Notes under the pieces: generated by a model
The model's input: only the letters and a program-made list of their open reading frames with translations
Database searches by the model: none
What the model was told of the DNA's origin: nothing
Part shown: positions 40,556 through 48,508 of the stretch, piece by piece
How the letters are laid out: each line of letters begins with the position of its first letter
Position numbering within the stretch: position 1 is the first letter of the stretch
Assembly: GCF_002848345.1 (NCBI RefSeq)
Contig: NZ_CP025429.1
Coordinates: 496,001 to 560,000, forward strand
Direction: 5' to 3'
DNA: 64,000 nt
Origin: Chromobacterium sp. ATCC 53434
GTDB lineage: Bacteria > Pseudomonadota > Gammaproteobacteria > Burkholderiales > Chromobacteriaceae
Program-made: the position numbers and the translations under genes

Positions 40556-41173
40556 ATGGATACTCTGCAGATACTTCTCGATTTCTTCACTGGCTACGGA
40601 TATGTGGCCGTGTTCGCGGTGTTGCTGATTTGCGGTTTCGGGGTGCCGATTCCCGAGGACATCACCCTGGTGGCCGGCGGCGTGATTTCCGGCCTCGGTT
40701 ACGCCAATGTGCACTATATGTTCGTCGTCGGCATGGCCGGCGTGCTGGTCGGCGACGGCATCATGTTCCTGGCCGGACGCATTTTCGGCCACAAGGTCCT
40801 GCGCTTCAAGCCGATCGCCCGCATCCTGACCCAGGAGCGTTTCGAGGCGGTGCAGGAGAAATTCGAGAAATACGGCAATTGGGTGCTGTTCGTTGCCCGC
40901 TTTCTGCCCGGCCTGCGCTCGCCGATCTTCATCACCGCCGGCATGACGCGCCGGGTGCCTTATTGGCGCTTCCTGCTGATGGACGGCTTCGCCGCGCTGA
41001 TCTCGGTGCCGGTCTGGGTTTATCTCGGCTATTACGGCGCCGCCAACCGCGACTGGCTGATGACGATGGTGCATCGCGGCCAGGCGGGGATTCTCGCCGT
41101 GGTGGCGGTGTTGCTGCTGGCGGTAGCCTGCGTCTGGCTGAAGCGCCGCCGCGTGTCCTGCGTCAAGAAGTGA
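40556..41173 (+). CDS. DedA-family membrane protein
   Basis: 205 residues with the DedA/SNARE-associated signature: GFGVPIPEDITLVAGGVI near the N-terminus, FVARFLPGLRSPIFITAGMTR around residue 122 and several membrane segments. Family members act as undecaprenyl-phosphate or phospholipid translocases and support envelope homeostasis. It is divergent from alr. Which lipid it moves is not evident. Confidence 0.9.
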   Translation: MDTLQILLDFFTGYGYVAVFAVLLICGFGVPIPEDITLVAGGVISGLGYANVHYMFVVGMAGVLVGDGIMFLAGRIFGHKVLRFKPIARILTQERFEAVQEKFEKYGNWVLFVARFLPGLRSPIFITAGMTRRVPYWRFLLMDGFAALISVPVWVYLGYYGAANRDWLMTMVHRGQAGILAVVAVLLLAVACVWLKRRRVSCVKK

Positions 41174-41190
41174 GCGTCGCCGGGCGCGAG

Positions 41191-41220
41191 AAAAAGGCCA
41201 TCCGTCCGGATGGCCTTTTT
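41191..41220. terminator. Bidirectional terminator between dedA and the FKBP gene
   Basis: AAAAAGGCCATCCG and CGGATGGCCTTTTT form a 14-bp stem around a 2-base centre, with A/T tracts on both sides for the convergent genes. Confidence 0.9.
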
Positions 41221-41231
41221 GCTGGCGGGAA

Positions 41232-41558
41232 TCAACCTACCTGCAGCAGCTCCACTTCGAACACCAGCGTCGCGTGCGGCGGAATCACGCCGCCGGCGCC
41301 GCGCGCGCCGTAGCCCAGCTCCGCCGGAATGGTCAGCTTGCGCTTGCCGCCGACCTTCATCCCCTGCACGCCCTGGTCCCAGCCCTTGATCACGTAGCCG
41401 GCGCCCAGCGGGAAGCTGAACGGCTGCATGCGATCCTTGCTGGAGTCGAATTTGCTGCCGTCGGTCAGCCAGCCGGTGTAGTGCACGGTGACTTCCTGGC
41501 CGACGACGGCTTCCGCGCCTTCGCCGATGGCCAGTTCTTCAATGATCAGTTCGCTCAT
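41232..41558 (-). CDS. FKBP-type peptidyl-prolyl isomerase
   Basis: 108 residues, a single cytoplasmic FKBP domain without signal: [43 protein letters not shown] (read as [11 protein letters not shown] and [10 protein letters not shown]) and the ending [13 protein letters not shown]. Close to the small cytoplasmic FKBP of Neisseria. It catalyses proline cis-trans isomerisation; clients are not known. Confidence 0.93.
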   Translation of the reverse strand: MSELIIEELAIGEGAEAVVGQEVTVHYTGWLTDGSKFDSSKDRMQPFSFPLGAGYVIKGWDQGVQGMKVGGKRKLTIPAELGYGARGAGGVIPPHATLVFEVELLQVG

Positions 41559-41698
41559 GCGTTTTCCTTTCGCCAGTATCGGTTTCCACCGCGCGATTGT
41601 AGCAGCCGGACCGCCGCTTTGTGTTTTCCCCTGCGTGGCATATAACTGAATTCAGGACGCTATGTCTTCGATTTTCATGTGAGTCAAGGGGGTGTGCC

Positions 41699-42484
41699 AT
41701 GGATGTGACCGATCGCGAAGCGCCGCCGGTACGGCCGGTGGCGCGCAAGGTGGAACTGCTGCAGCCGCTGCAATGGCTGAAAAAGGGTTTCCGCGACTTC
41801 CAGAAAGTGCCGGCCGACTGTCTGTTCTATGGCGCGATCTTCGTGCTGATGGGCTATCTGCTCGGCGCCTATGTCGAGCAGGCGCCGGAGCTGGTGATCA
41901 CTTTCGCCACCGTCTTCCTGCTGGCCGGCCCCTTCCTGGCCATCGGCCTGTACGACATCGCCAAGCAGATGGAGGCCTTCGATGGCCACGGCCGCGTCAA
42001 GCTGCTGCACAGCATGGCGGCCTGGCGCGTCAACATGCCCGGCTTCAGCCTGTACGCGGTGTTGCTGGCTGTGCTGGTGTTCGGCTGGTTCCGCGTGTCG
42101 CTGCTGATGTTCGCGCTGTTCTACGACACCGCGGCGCTGCCGAATCTGAACGAGATCGTCGCCGACGCGTTCAAGGCCGACAATATCGAGTTCCTGATCG
42201 CCTATTTCGCCGTCGGTTTCCTGTTCGCCCAGATGGTGTTCTCGGTCAGCGTGGTGTCTATCCCGATGCTGCTGGACAAGGAAGTGGACACCATCACCGC
42301 GATGATCGCCAGCGTGCAGGCGGTGTACCGCAATGTGCTGACGATGGGCTTGTGGGCCGTTATCATTGTGGTGCTGTCGGTGGTCGGATTCGCCACCTAC
42401 TACCTGGGCCTGATCATCATCATGCCGGTGCTGGCCCTGGCCAGCTGGCATGCCTATCGGGATCTGATCACCTTCGAGAGATGA
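41699..42484 (+). CDS. DUF2189 membrane protein
   Basis: 261 residues with about six membrane segments and a short basic N-terminus. It resembles the DUF2189 family of proteobacterial membrane proteins of unknown function (VPADCLFYGAIFVLMGYLLG and GPFLAIGLYDIAKQME). The ATG at 41699 has AAGGGGG upstream. The dehydrogenase gene begins 10 bases after its stop. Confidence 0.78.
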   Translation: MDVTDREAPPVRPVARKVELLQPLQWLKKGFRDFQKVPADCLFYGAIFVLMGYLLGAYVEQAPELVITFATVFLLAGPFLAIGLYDIAKQMEAFDGHGRVKLLHSMAAWRVNMPGFSLYAVLLAVLVFGWFRVSLLMFALFYDTAALPNLNEIVADAFKADNIEFLIAYFAVGFLFAQMVFSVSVVSIPMLLDKEVDTITAMIASVQAVYRNVLTMGLWAVIIVVLSVVGFATYYLGLIIIMPVLALASWHAYRDLITFER

Positions 42485-42494
42485 CCGCCGCGCA

Positions 42495-43445
42495 ATGACT
42501 CATCACGTCGTATTCCTCGACCGGGACAGCCTGCCTGTCCCGGTTCCCGTTTTTGGCTTCCCCGTTCGTTACCGCGAATATCCGGCGACCGCCGCCGACC
42601 AGGTCGTCGCGCACGTGGCCGAGGCCGACATCGTGATCAGCAACAAGGTGCCGCTGTCGCGCGAGACGATCGCGCGGCTCCCGGCGCTCAAGCTGGTCGC
42701 CATCGCCGCCACCGGCTACAACCATGTCGACATCGATGCCTGCCGCGAGCGCGGCGTCGCCGTCTGCAACGTCCGCCACTACGGCGACCATACGGTGGCC
42801 GAACACGCGCTGACGCTGATGCTGGCGCTGATGAAGAATATGCCGGCCTATCAGCGCGACGTCGCCGCCGGCGTTTGGAGCCAGTCCCGGCAGTTCTGCC
42901 ATTTCGGCGCGCCGATACGCGAGATGCGCGGCGCGACGCTGGGCATCGTCGGCGGGGGCGGCATAGGCGGTCAGCTGGCCGAAATGGCGAGGGCCTTCGG
43001 CATGGAGGTGCTGTTCGCCGAGCGCAAGGGCGAGTCACGGACCCGGGAAGGGCGGCTGCCGTTCGCCGAGGTGCTGGCGCGCGCCGACGTGTTGTCGCTG
43101 CATTGTCCGCTGACCGACGGGACGCGCGGCATGATCGCCCAGCCGGAGCTGATGGCGATGAAGCCGGGCGCGATCCTGATCAATACCGCGCGCGGCGGCC
43201 TGGTCGACGAGGCCGACCTGGTCGCGGCGTTGAAGTACGGGCAGCTGGGCGGGGCGGGTTTCGACGTGTTGAGCGTCGAGCCGCCGCCGGCGGACAATCC
43301 CTTGTTGAAGGCGCGGCTGCCGAACCTGATCGTCACGCCGCATGTCGGCTGGGCCAGCGCGGAGGCGATGAACCGGCTGGCGGCGCAGCTGGCCGCCAAT
43401 ATCGAAGCGCATGTCCGCGGCGAGAGTCTGAATCGATTGATTTAA
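42495..43445 (+). CDS. D-2-hydroxyacid dehydrogenase (glycerate dehydrogenase/HprA-like)
   Basis: 316 residues. Substrate-binding halves flank the NAD domain with GIVGGGGIGGQLAEMA (GxGxxG). Catalytic residues are Arg in NTARGGLVDE, Glu in SVEPPPADNP and His in VTPHVGWAS. Sequence is closest in feel to bacterial hydroxypyruvate or glyoxylate reductases. The precise substrate is not fixed by motifs. Confidence 0.85.
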   Translation: MTHHVVFLDRDSLPVPVPVFGFPVRYREYPATAADQVVAHVAEADIVISNKVPLSRETIARLPALKLVAIAATGYNHVDIDACRERGVAVCNVRHYGDHTVAEHALTLMLALMKNMPAYQRDVAAGVWSQSRQFCHFGAPIREMRGATLGIVGGGGIGGQLAEMARAFGMEVLFAERKGESRTREGRLPFAEVLARADVLSLHCPLTDGTRGMIAQPELMAMKPGAILINTARGGLVDEADLVAALKYGQLGGAGFDVLSVEPPPADNPLLKARLPNLIVTPHVGWASAEAMNRLAAQLAANIEAHVRGESLNRLI

Positions 43446-43466
43446 GCAGAAGCAAGCCATTCAATT

Positions 43467-43506
43467 GAAAAGCCGGGTCCACAATAGGGGATTCCGGCTT
43501 TTTTCT
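43467..43506 (+). terminator. Terminator after the hydroxyacid dehydrogenase gene
   Basis: AAAGCCGG and CCGGCTTT arms close a loop of 18 bases and run into a T tract. Confidence 0.7.
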
Positions 43507-43657
43507 GGGCGATTATGGCGATTTTATCGAAACTATTTAAATAGATTTGCATCTCTTTGATGAATGGACTAACTTGAAATGGCTCGTACGGCTATCGCCG
43601 CATCGAGTTGCCCCGCTTGTTCCACCGTGGCCGGTTCTCCGCCACGGTGCTTTTTTT
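43507..43657 (+). ncRNA. Candidate small RNA or untranslated transcript with own terminator
   Basis: This about 150-base spacer has no credible gene but ends in a strong plus-strand terminator: stem CACCGTGGC / GCCACGGTG (43623-43649) followed by seven T. The upstream dehydrogenase already has its own terminator and the DUF1841 gene runs the other way, so the second one has no obvious client. Promoter elements are weak (TTGCAT, 17 bases, TAACTT). Offered as a low-confidence candidate. Confidence 0.25.
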
Positions 43658-44136
43658 CAGTCGTCCAGATCGTTGGGATTGGCGCGCGGCGCCTCTTCCT
43701 CGCCCATGCCCAGCTTGCCGCGGATGCAGGAAATGTAGCGGTTGACGTCCGGACCGCCGCCATAACGCTGCGCGTGCCAGATCATCTCGCCGAGGCATTC
43801 CATGATTTCGTGCTGGGCGCGGTGCTCGTCGCCGTGGCGCAGCGCCAGTTGCGCGTACAGCGCGCGGATGCCGAACGGTTGGTCTATCGAGCGCTGTTCG
43901 GCGATCGCCACGTGCAGGCCCAGGTGCAGGAAGGGATTGGTCTCGCCCATGTCCGGCGTCCACTCCTGTTCCAGGAAGGCCTGCGGATTTTCCAGGATGG
44001 GATGGTACTCAGGGTGGTCTATAAGAATGGATAGGACGATTTGTTCCAGGTCGGACATGGGCTGACCGGACTTGGACTTGCTCCAGGTGTCGAAAAAGAA
44101 GCGACGGGCGTCCTGGCGGCTGGGGTTGAACAGCAT
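43657..44136 (-). CDS. DUF1841 family protein
   Basis: 159 residues, soluble. It matches the DUF1841 family of beta/gammaproteobacteria (FNPSRQDARRFFFDTW, DHPEYHPIL, NPFLHLGLHVAIAEQ, HEIMECLGEMIWHAQR). Function unknown. The C-terminus is acidic and Asn/Asp-rich. Divergent from the glutathione peroxidase gene. Confidence 0.88.
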   Translation of the reverse strand: MLFNPSRQDARRFFFDTWSKSKSGQPMSDLEQIVLSILIDHPEYHPILENPQAFLEQEWTPDMGETNPFLHLGLHVAIAEQRSIDQPFGIRALYAQLALRHGDEHRAQHEIMECLGEMIWHAQRYGGGPDVNRYISCIRGKLGMGEEEAPRANPNDLDD

Positions 44137-44266
44137 CGGTATAGACCTCGGCGATAACGGGCGGGACTCGGCGCGGACACGCCGTCCGCATCATCCAACA
44201 GCAAGGGGTCAGGGTCGCAGGCGGCTGCCATTCCGGGCTGCGGCATTATACGGGACGGAGCTTGTC

Positions 44267-44746
44267 ATGACCACGCTCTACGATTTTAGCGCGCAGCGGG
44301 CCGACGGGGCCTTGCAGGCGTTTTCGGCCTACGAGGGCACGGTGGCGCTGCTGGTGAACACCGCCAGCGAGTGCGGCTATACGCGGCAATATGCCGGCCT
44401 GCAGGAGCTGCAGGATTATTTCGCCGGCCAGGCCTTCGCGGTGCTCGGCTTTCCGTGCAATCAGTTCGGCGGCCAGGAACCGGGCAGCGAGCAGGAGATC
44501 CTGGCTTTCTGCCAGGGACGCTTCGGCGTGTCCTTCCCGCTGTTCGCCAAGCTGGAGGTCAACGGCGCCGGCGCCGATCCGCTATGGCGCTGGCTGACCC
44601 AGGCCGATTCGCCGCATCCGCACCCGGTGAAGTGGAACTTCACCAAATTCCTGATCGACGCGCGCGGCCGGGTGGTGAAGCGCTACGAGCCGGCGGTCGA
44701 GCCGCACGAGTTGGTCGAAGACATCAAGGCGCTGCTGGCCGGGTGA
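44267..44746 (+). CDS. Glutathione peroxidase family protein (cysteine type)
   Basis: 159 residues. The peroxidatic Cys is in NTASECGYTRQY (about residue 36), followed by FPCNQFGGQE (Gln) and VKWNFTKFL (Trp/Asn) of the catalytic tetrad. Bacterial members often use thioredoxin rather than glutathione. It reduces peroxides and contributes to oxidative stress defence. Confidence 0.93.
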   Translation: MTTLYDFSAQRADGALQAFSAYEGTVALLVNTASECGYTRQYAGLQELQDYFAGQAFAVLGFPCNQFGGQEPGSEQEILAFCQGRFGVSFPLFAKLEVNGAGADPLWRWLTQADSPHPHPVKWNFTKFLIDARGRVVKRYEPAVEPHELVEDIKALLAG

Positions 44747-44759
44747 GGGCTTGGCTTCC

Positions 44760-44972
44760 GGTGCGTCGCCCCCGATGGGGGTGACGCACCCTACGGGGCC
44801 ACCGGGAAGGTGAGGGGGCGAGCGTTATTAATGTGTCGCCGTTGCGGTGCGTCGCCCCTTCGGGGTGACGCACCATACGGGGCTGCTGGGAGGGCGAGGG
44901 GGCGAGCGTTGTCGGCGCGGCGCCCGACGGTACATCGCCCAACGGTGCGTCGCCCCGTTGGGGTGACGCACC
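44760..44972. repeat. Three REP-like palindromes
   Basis: Copies at 44760-44790, 44846-44874 and 44944-44972 share arms GGTGCGTCGCCCC and GGGGTGACGCACC around a 3-base centre. The arms pair except for one wobble position. They fill the 3' spacer between convergent gpx-like and trmB genes, whose ends sit just outside. Short shared segments (GAGGGGGCGAGCGTT) link the copies. Confidence 0.88.
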
Positions 44973-45653
44973 CTACCGCCGGCGGAAGACCAGGTCCCAG
45001 ACGCCGTGGCCCAGCTTGATGCCGCGGGCTTCGAACTTGGTCAGCGGGCGGTAGTCAGGGCGCGGCGCGTAGTCGGCGGCGGTGTTTTCCAGATCGGGAT
45101 CGCCGCTGAGCACTTCCAGGATCTGGATCGCGTAGTCTTCCCAGTCGGTGGCGGCGTGGAAATAGCCGCCCGGCTTCAGTTTCTTGGCCAGCTTGGCCAC
45201 CAGCGGCGCCTGGATCAGCCGGCGCTTGTTGTGGCGCTTCTTGTGCCAGGGATCGGGGAAGAAGATGTGCACGCCGTCCAGGCTGCCGTCCGGCAGCATA
45301 TTGTCCAGCACTTCCACCGCGTCGTGGCGCATCAGCCGCAGATTGCTCAATTCCTTCTCGGCGATCAGCTTGCACAGATTGCCGACGCCGGGGCCGTGCA
45401 CCTCGATGCCCAGATAGTCCTTGTCCGGATTGGCGGCCGCGATTTCGGCGGTGGCGCCGCCCATGCCGAAGCCGATTTCCAGAATCTTGGGCGCGGCGCG
45501 GCCGAAGGCCTGCTCAAGGTCGACCGGCTCGGGGCGATAGTCTATGCCCCAGCGCGGCATGCCTTCGTCCATCGCACGCTGTTGACCCGACGACAGATGA
45601 CCCTGTCGCAGCACAAAGCTTCTGATCGCTCGTTTGAAAGCCGGATTTTCCAT
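44973..45653 (-). CDS. trmB: tRNA (guanine-N7-)-methyltransferase
   Basis: 226 residues from the ATG at 45653. SAM-binding [15 protein letters not shown] and the substrate motif [15 protein letters not shown] identify TrmB, which makes m7G46 in tRNA. The stop lies at the edge of the third REP-like palindrome. Confidence 0.96.
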   Translation of the reverse strand: MENPAFKRAIRSFVLRQGHLSSGQQRAMDEGMPRWGIDYRPEPVDLEQAFGRAAPKILEIGFGMGGATAEIAAANPDKDYLGIEVHGPGVGNLCKLIAEKELSNLRLMRHDAVEVLDNMLPDGSLDGVHIFFPDPWHKKRHNKRRLIQAPLVAKLAKKLKPGGYFHAATDWEDYAIQILEVLSGDPDLENTAADYAPRPDYRPLTKFEARGIKLGHGVWDLVFRRR

Positions 45654-45690
45654 TTTGCTGGCCTGCTGAAAACTCAAAAAAACCGCGATG

Positions 45691-46611
45691 TTACCGAATC
45701 TCGGCGTAGCTTGCGAGTATTGCCGCCTTGCGCGCCGGATCGGCGCCGAGCGCCGCCAGGTAGTGCAAGACGTTGGGCCAGAGCAGCGGCATGGCCAGTT
45801 CGCGGCGGATGCGCCGATTGTCCAGACGGCGGGATTCGGCCAGGAAGGACCAGCGTTGCGGCGACATCCGCCGGCGGGCCTCGTCGCGCGGCAGCCGCGG
45901 CGGGCAGGGCAGGCCCAGCGTGTCGGCGAGCCGCTGATACCATTCGCCGACCGGCAGCGGCCGGTCGTCGCAGGCGTTGTAGACGCGAATGCCGCCGCTT
46001 CGACGGGCAAGGGCGGCCACGCACAATCGCGCCAGGTCGTCGGCATGAATATGGTTGCTCCAGCTGTCCTCGGCCGCGTCGATCAGCGGTTCGCCGGAGG
46101 CGAAGCGCGCCAGCGGCAGCCGCTCGTCGGCGTAGATGCCGGGCGCGCGGAGTATCGTCAGTGCCGCGCCGCGGGCGGCGGCGAAGCGGCGCAGCGTCGC
46201 CTCGGCGTCGACTCGGCGCAGCGCGCGCTCGCTCTGTGGCTTCAGCGCCGCGGTTTCGTCGAGCAGCATGCTACTTGCATCTCCATAGACCCCGCTGCTG
46301 CTGATATAGACCAGTTGCTGTGGTATGCTGTGACCTTTTGCCAGCGCGTACAATAACTTGCGCATCCTGGGGTCGTTCCGGCCCTGTCCGGGCGGCGGCG
46401 CGGTGAGCAGCACGGCATCGGCCAGGCCGGCCAGCCGTTCCAGGCTGTCGGGGCGGTCCAGGTCGGCCGGCACCGGCGTGGCGCCGAGCGCGCGCCAGCG
46501 CGAGGCGGCCTGATCGGAACGGCACAGCGCCAGCACTCGCCAGCGGGATTGCAGCAACGGCAATGCACGGCGGGCGACATCGCCGGCGCCGACAACAAGT
46601 AGGGTACGCAT
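45691..46611 (-). CDS. NAD(P)-binding SDR-family epimerase-like protein
   Basis: 306 residues from the ATG at 46611. Rossmann start [17 protein letters not shown] and the segment [10 protein letters not shown] in place of a full YxxxK motif, as in the YeeZ/WcaG-like atypical SDR group. It lies 37 bases upstream of trmB on the same strand and is probably cotranscribed. Substrate unknown. ATG 46620 is an alternative start. Confidence 0.78.
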   Translation of the reverse strand: MRTLLVVGAGDVARRALPLLQSRWRVLALCRSDQAASRWRALGATPVPADLDRPDSLERLAGLADAVLLTAPPPGQGRNDPRMRKLLYALAKGHSIPQQLVYISSSGVYGDASSMLLDETAALKPQSERALRRVDAEATLRRFAAARGAALTILRAPGIYADERLPLARFASGEPLIDAAEDSWSNHIHADDLARLCVAALARRSGGIRVYNACDDRPLPVGEWYQRLADTLGLPCPPRLPRDEARRRMSPQRWSFLAESRRLDNRRIRRELAMPLLWPNVLHYLAALGADPARKAAILASYAEIR

Positions 46612-46650
46612 GGTGTGCATTTTAGCCAGAATTCGGGATTGAGAAACGAC

Positions 46651-47682
46651 ATGACTTGCCAGGTGAAGGTGCTCCCCAGTGGGCATGCATTCGGTGTGGA
46701 AGCGCACGAAACCATTCTTGAAGCCGCGCTGCGTCAGGGCATAGGCCTGCCCTACGGTTGCCGCGACGGCGCCTGCGGCGCCTGCAAGGGCAAGGTGGTG
46801 GACGGCGAAGTCAGCCAGGACGGTTTCCAGGAAAAGGCGTTGACGCCGGCCGAGCAGGCGCAGGGCATGGCCCTGTTCTGCTGTGCGCGGCCGCAGGGCG
46901 ATGTCAGCATCGAGGTGCGCGAAGTCACCGGCGCCGGCGACATGCAGATCAAGACGCTGCCGTGCCGCGTCGAAAAGATCGAGAAGATTCACGATGTGGC
47001 GGTGCTGAAGTTGAAGCTGCCGGTGTCGGAGCGGCTGCAGTTCCGCTCCGGCCAGTATATCGACATCCTGATGAAGGACGGCAAGAAGCGCAGCTTCTCG
47101 ATCGCCAACGCGCCGCATGACGACGCCTTCCTGGAGTTACACATCCGCCATCAGCCGGGCGGCTCCTTCTCCGAATACGTGTTCCAGCAGATGAAGGAGC
47201 GCGAAATCATGCGCTTCAAGGGGCCGCTCGGCTCCTTCTTCCTGCGGGAGGACTCGGACAAGCCCATCATTCTGATCGCCAGCGGCACCGGCTTCGCGCC
47301 GGTGAAGGGCATCATCGAGCACGCCATCCATCACGGCATCACCCGGCCGATGGTCTTCTATTGGGGCGCCCGCAGCAAGGCCGACCTGTATATGGCCGAC
47401 CTGGCCGAAGGCTGGGCCGCCGTGCATCCGCACATCCGCTATGTTCCGGTGTTGTCCGAGGCGCTGCCGGAGGACGGCTGGACCGGCCGCGCCGGCTTTG
47501 TGCACCAGGCGGTGCTGGAGGATTTCGCCGACCTGTCCGGCCATCAGGTCTACGCCTGCGGCGCGCCGGTGATGGTCGAGGCGGCGCACGGCACCTTCAC
47601 CCGCGAGCGGGGCTTGCCGAACGATGAATTCTTCTCCGACGCCTTCTTCCTGGCCAAGGACATGAACAGCGGCGCCAAGTAG
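46651..47682 (+). CDS. 2Fe-2S/flavin NAD(P)H reductase (CDP-6-deoxy-glucoseen reductase-like)
   Basis: 343 residues. Plant-type ferredoxin domain (1-90) with ligands in YGCRDGACGACKG and FCCARP. FAD-binding domain with KRSFSIANAP (about residue 150). NAD-binding domain with ILIASGTGFAPVKGI and YACGAPVMV. Proteins with this architecture are often named after AscD, but in betaproteobacteria they occur outside sugar clusters, as here, so the electron acceptor is uncertain. Divergent from the SDR gene with a 39-base spacer. Confidence 0.85.
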   Translation: MTCQVKVLPSGHAFGVEAHETILEAALRQGIGLPYGCRDGACGACKGKVVDGEVSQDGFQEKALTPAEQAQGMALFCCARPQGDVSIEVREVTGAGDMQIKTLPCRVEKIEKIHDVAVLKLKLPVSERLQFRSGQYIDILMKDGKKRSFSIANAPHDDAFLELHIRHQPGGSFSEYVFQQMKEREIMRFKGPLGSFFLREDSDKPIILIASGTGFAPVKGIIEHAIHHGITRPMVFYWGARSKADLYMADLAEGWAAVHPHIRYVPVLSEALPEDGWTGRAGFVHQAVLEDFADLSGHQVYACGAPVMVEAAHGTFTRERGLPNDEFFSDAFFLAKDMNSGAK

Positions 47683-47706
47683 ACAAGGTTCTGATTTGTA
47701 TACATA

Positions 47707-47738
47707 AAGCCCCCGGCTAGCAGCCGGGGGCTTTTTAT
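47707..47738 (+). terminator. Terminator after the flavin/2Fe-2S reductase gene
   Basis: 12-bp stem AAGCCCCCGGCT / AGCCGGGGGCTT with a 3-base loop and TTTTT. Confidence 0.9.
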
Positions 47739-47770
47739 TTGCGCAGCATCAAACGGGGCGGGGCCGCGGT

Positions 47771-47811
47771 TTGACATGGGTCAATATCATTAATGGCGGG
47801 ATGGTTATTAT
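47771..47811 (+). promoter_or_regulatory. FNR/ANR-type box and -10 ahead of the DUF3149 gene
   Basis: TTGACATGGGTCAA (47771-47784) is a perfect inverted repeat of the CRP/FNR type, TTGAC-N4-GTCAA. A TATTAT -10 lies at 47806-47811, so the box centre is about 41.5 bases before the expected start, the class II position for FNR-like activators. No -35 box is otherwise needed. Which member of the family binds is not certain, because the FNR consensus is TTGAT-N4-ATCAA. Confidence 0.65.
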
Positions 47812-47855
47812 GTCATCGGCAATCAAACGGGCCACAGGCCCAAAAGGAGGAGACC

Positions 47856-47987
47856 ATGGAGTTGTTGACCCTGCTGTTGTCCGACGACGTGGGCCGCCTG
47901 AGCCTATTGACGATCGTGGTGACCACTGTGGTGGTGCTGGGTGCGTTGTGGGTGATCTTCAGGAATATCAACCGGCCCGGCAAGTGA
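47856..47987 (+). CDS. DUF3149-type single-pass small membrane protein
   Basis: 43 residues, with AAGGAGGAG 8 bases before the ATG. A single membrane helix (about 17-37, LLTIVVTTVVVLGALWVIF) is followed by a short basic tail RNINRPGK. It resembles the small DUF3149 proteins of Neisseriales. Function unknown; the probable FNR-type promoter suggests low-oxygen expression. It stands between two terminators as a single-gene unit. Confidence 0.75.
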   Translation: MELLTLLLSDDVGRLSLLTIVVTTVVVLGALWVIFRNINRPGK

Positions 47988-48031
47988 CAGTCGTCGTTTG
48001 AGTTTTCGCATTTCCTCTTGATGTGTGTGTT

Positions 48032-48069
48032 GGCGGGTACGGTGGTGGGCCGTATCCGCCTCTTTTTTT
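48032..48069 (+). terminator. Terminator of the DUF3149 gene
   Basis: 11-bp stem GGCGGGTACGG / CCGTATCCGCC (one wobble pair) followed by a long T run. Confidence 0.85.
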
Positions 48070-48373
48070 GCCGCGCCGGCGGCGAACTTCCACGGTGTTC
48101 GTCGGGTCCCTCAATAATGCCATTGAACTGGGCAATGCCAAGCAACTTTGTCCCTGTACTGGCCGATGCGCATCGTCATCTTGTTAAGCCTTTGATTCTA
48201 ATATTCATTTAATCCTTTCTTGCCGTAAGTCATGGTGTCGCCGATGCCACCGGTCGGTTGACGCTATAGCACCTATGCTGAACCTGGCGCCGAGGCCGAC
48301 GCCACGGTATGACGCCTTGCTGCAAGCCTTGGTCGCATTTCCCGCTAGTGGGCGTTTTGTCCCGCTTGCCCGC
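48070..48373. other. Intergenic stretch upstream of arcD, nothing recognised
   Basis: About 300 bases with local A/T-rich patches (around 48195-48215) and no convincing open frame, RNA gene or repeat. Together with 48374-48508 it forms a long leader for the arc operon. Confidence 0.5.
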
Positions 48374-48435
48374 TTGACGCAAATCAATCTCGCCCGCGAC
48401 AGCTGTGGAACGGCCGTTTTAATCGCGTATACCAT
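48374..48435 (+). promoter_or_regulatory. FNR/ANR-type box of the arcDABC promoter
   Basis: TTGACGCAAATCAA (48374-48387) matches an FNR/ANR site in nine of ten half-site positions. TACCAT at 48430-48435 would be the -10, placing the box about 61.5 bases before a start near 48442, a class I position. Anaerobic control by FNR-family regulators is well known for arc operons, which supports the call. The -10 is imperfect. Confidence 0.6.
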
Positions 48436-48508
48436 TATTTCAGATGATAAGAATTTAATAATAAACAGAGAAAAAGCACGGTTCACATCCCTCGATTGGA
48501 GAATGAAA

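Noticed and set aside
43547..43738. Plus-strand frame of 63 codons in the spacer and 3' end of DUF1841
   Set aside because: It runs through the orphan terminator and has no ribosome-binding site or family features.
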